NCBI GenBank assembly: GCA_003662205.1
Contig: QMXQ01000084.1
Location: 1 to 6,826 of the forward strand
From: Candidatus Bathyarchaeota archaeon
GTDB lineage: Archaea > Thermoproteota > Bathyarchaeia > TCS64
Length of the DNA: 6,826 bases
Direction: 5' to 3'
A model generated the notes under the pieces. That model searched no databases. It saw only the letters and a program-made list of their open reading frames with translations, and was not told where the DNA came from. How positions within the stretch are numbered: the stretch's first letter is position 1; every line of letters starts with the position of its first letter. Of the stretch, positions 6,068 through 6,826 are shown piece by piece. Made by a program: the position numbers and the translations under genes.

Positions 6068-6272
6068 GCTTTAGCGCCTCTAGAGTCACGTATTTGCCCT
6101 CTCTCATCTCCTTGATGGAGGACTCGATCTCTCTAACCTCTTCCTCGCTGAGCTCTGCTTCGGGAAGCCCCTTTATGAGCACCTCTTCGATGACCTCCTC
6201 TATGCGGGTCAGCCTCTCGTTGACCTTTCTGACCTCCTCGTAGATCATGTCAAGGGTTGCTTGGTCGTCCAT
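6060..6272 (-). CDS. Antitoxin of the RelE/ParE-type module
   Basis: The protein has 70 residues from ATG 6272. It is acidic and almost wholly helical: residues 5-30 form heptad-like repeats (MIYEEVRKVNERLTRIEEVI), suggesting dimerisation. The C-terminal half, LSEEEVREIESSIKEMREGK and then YVTLEALKRA, resembles the tail of archaeal RelB-like antitoxins that wraps around the toxin. It should neutralise the toxin encoded just behind it and, as in other type II modules, may repress its own promoter, although no clear DNA-binding fold is visible. I prefer ATG 6272 to GTG 6305: the TATA box overlaps the GTG, and a GGCGAT sequence close to the anti-Shine-Dalgarno complement precedes the ATG by about five bases. 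No exact family name is claimed. Confidence 0.78.
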   Translation of the reverse strand: MDDQATLDMIYEEVRKVNERLTRIEEVIEEVLIKGLPEAELSEEEVREIESSIKEMREGKYVTLEALKRA

Positions 6273-6302
6273 GTTTATCGCCAAACTAAAAGTTCTGTGG
6301 GA

Positions 6303-6316
6303 CACTTATATTCTTT
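6303..6316 (-). promoter_or_regulatory. TATA box of the toxin-antitoxin operon
   Basis: The minus strand reads AAGAATATAAGTGTC, centred about 38 bases before ATG 6272. Transcription start would be near 6283, with a leader of about 11 bases. It lies only about 80 bases beyond the 23S 3' end and points the same way. Confidence 0.6.
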
Positions 6317-6394
6317 CATTTCCTGGGCTGCGGAATGTTGGCTTGCCGTGCATGGCTTCCGATGTCTCCCCATGGGACGCGGGTCTTGATGCTG

Positions 6395-6826
<432 letters not shown>

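Overview
The window looks like a stretch of a high-GC archaeal chromosome. The evidence is an RNase P RNA gene, TATA-like boxes about 25-40 bases ahead of most start sites, very short or absent leaders, T-rich terminators without hairpins, and protein families common in archaea. A 23S rRNA 3' end with no 5S gene behind it fits lineages with an unlinked 5S, such as the TACK superphylum or Bathyarchaeia-like groups. I cannot place the organism more exactly. The sulfide:quinone oxidoreductase-like and reductive-dehalogenase-like proteins suggest an anaerobic or sulfur-linked metabolism.

Layout, left to right. Positions 1-1879 (minus) hold the first 626 codons of a membrane-anchored SppA-type S49 peptidase, fused to a DUF4350/GATase-like domain and cut off by the window edge. 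Positions 2045-2350 (minus) hold the RNase P RNA, with a closing P1 helix and a well-placed TATA box. Positions 2499-4073 (minus) hold a two-gene operon: a sulfide:quinone oxidoreductase-type flavoprotein followed at once by a DUF1641 protein, ending in a T-run. Positions 4149-5234 (minus) hold a soluble RdhA-like corrinoid/iron-sulfur protein with its own promoter and terminator. Diverging from it, 5381-5707 (plus) encodes a small TIGR04076-family protein. Positions 5792-6272 (minus) hold a RelE/ParE-type toxin-antitoxin pair on a locally AT-richer island. Positions 6395-6826 (minus) hold the 3' end of 23S rRNA.

Working together: the SQR-like enzyme would pass electrons from sulfide to quinone at the inner face of the membrane, with DUF1641 as a probable accessory protein. 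The RdhA-like protein is a cytoplasmic redox enzyme with no visible membrane partner, and its substrate is unknown. The peptidase fusion probably works outside the membrane. RNase P RNA and 23S rRNA are housekeeping RNAs. The toxin-antitoxin pair sits directly downstream of the rRNA and may be a mobile insertion.

Every gap longer than about 75 bases was read. They hold promoters, T-run terminators and a few short dyads. No CRISPR array, tRNA, insertion sequence or replication origin was seen.
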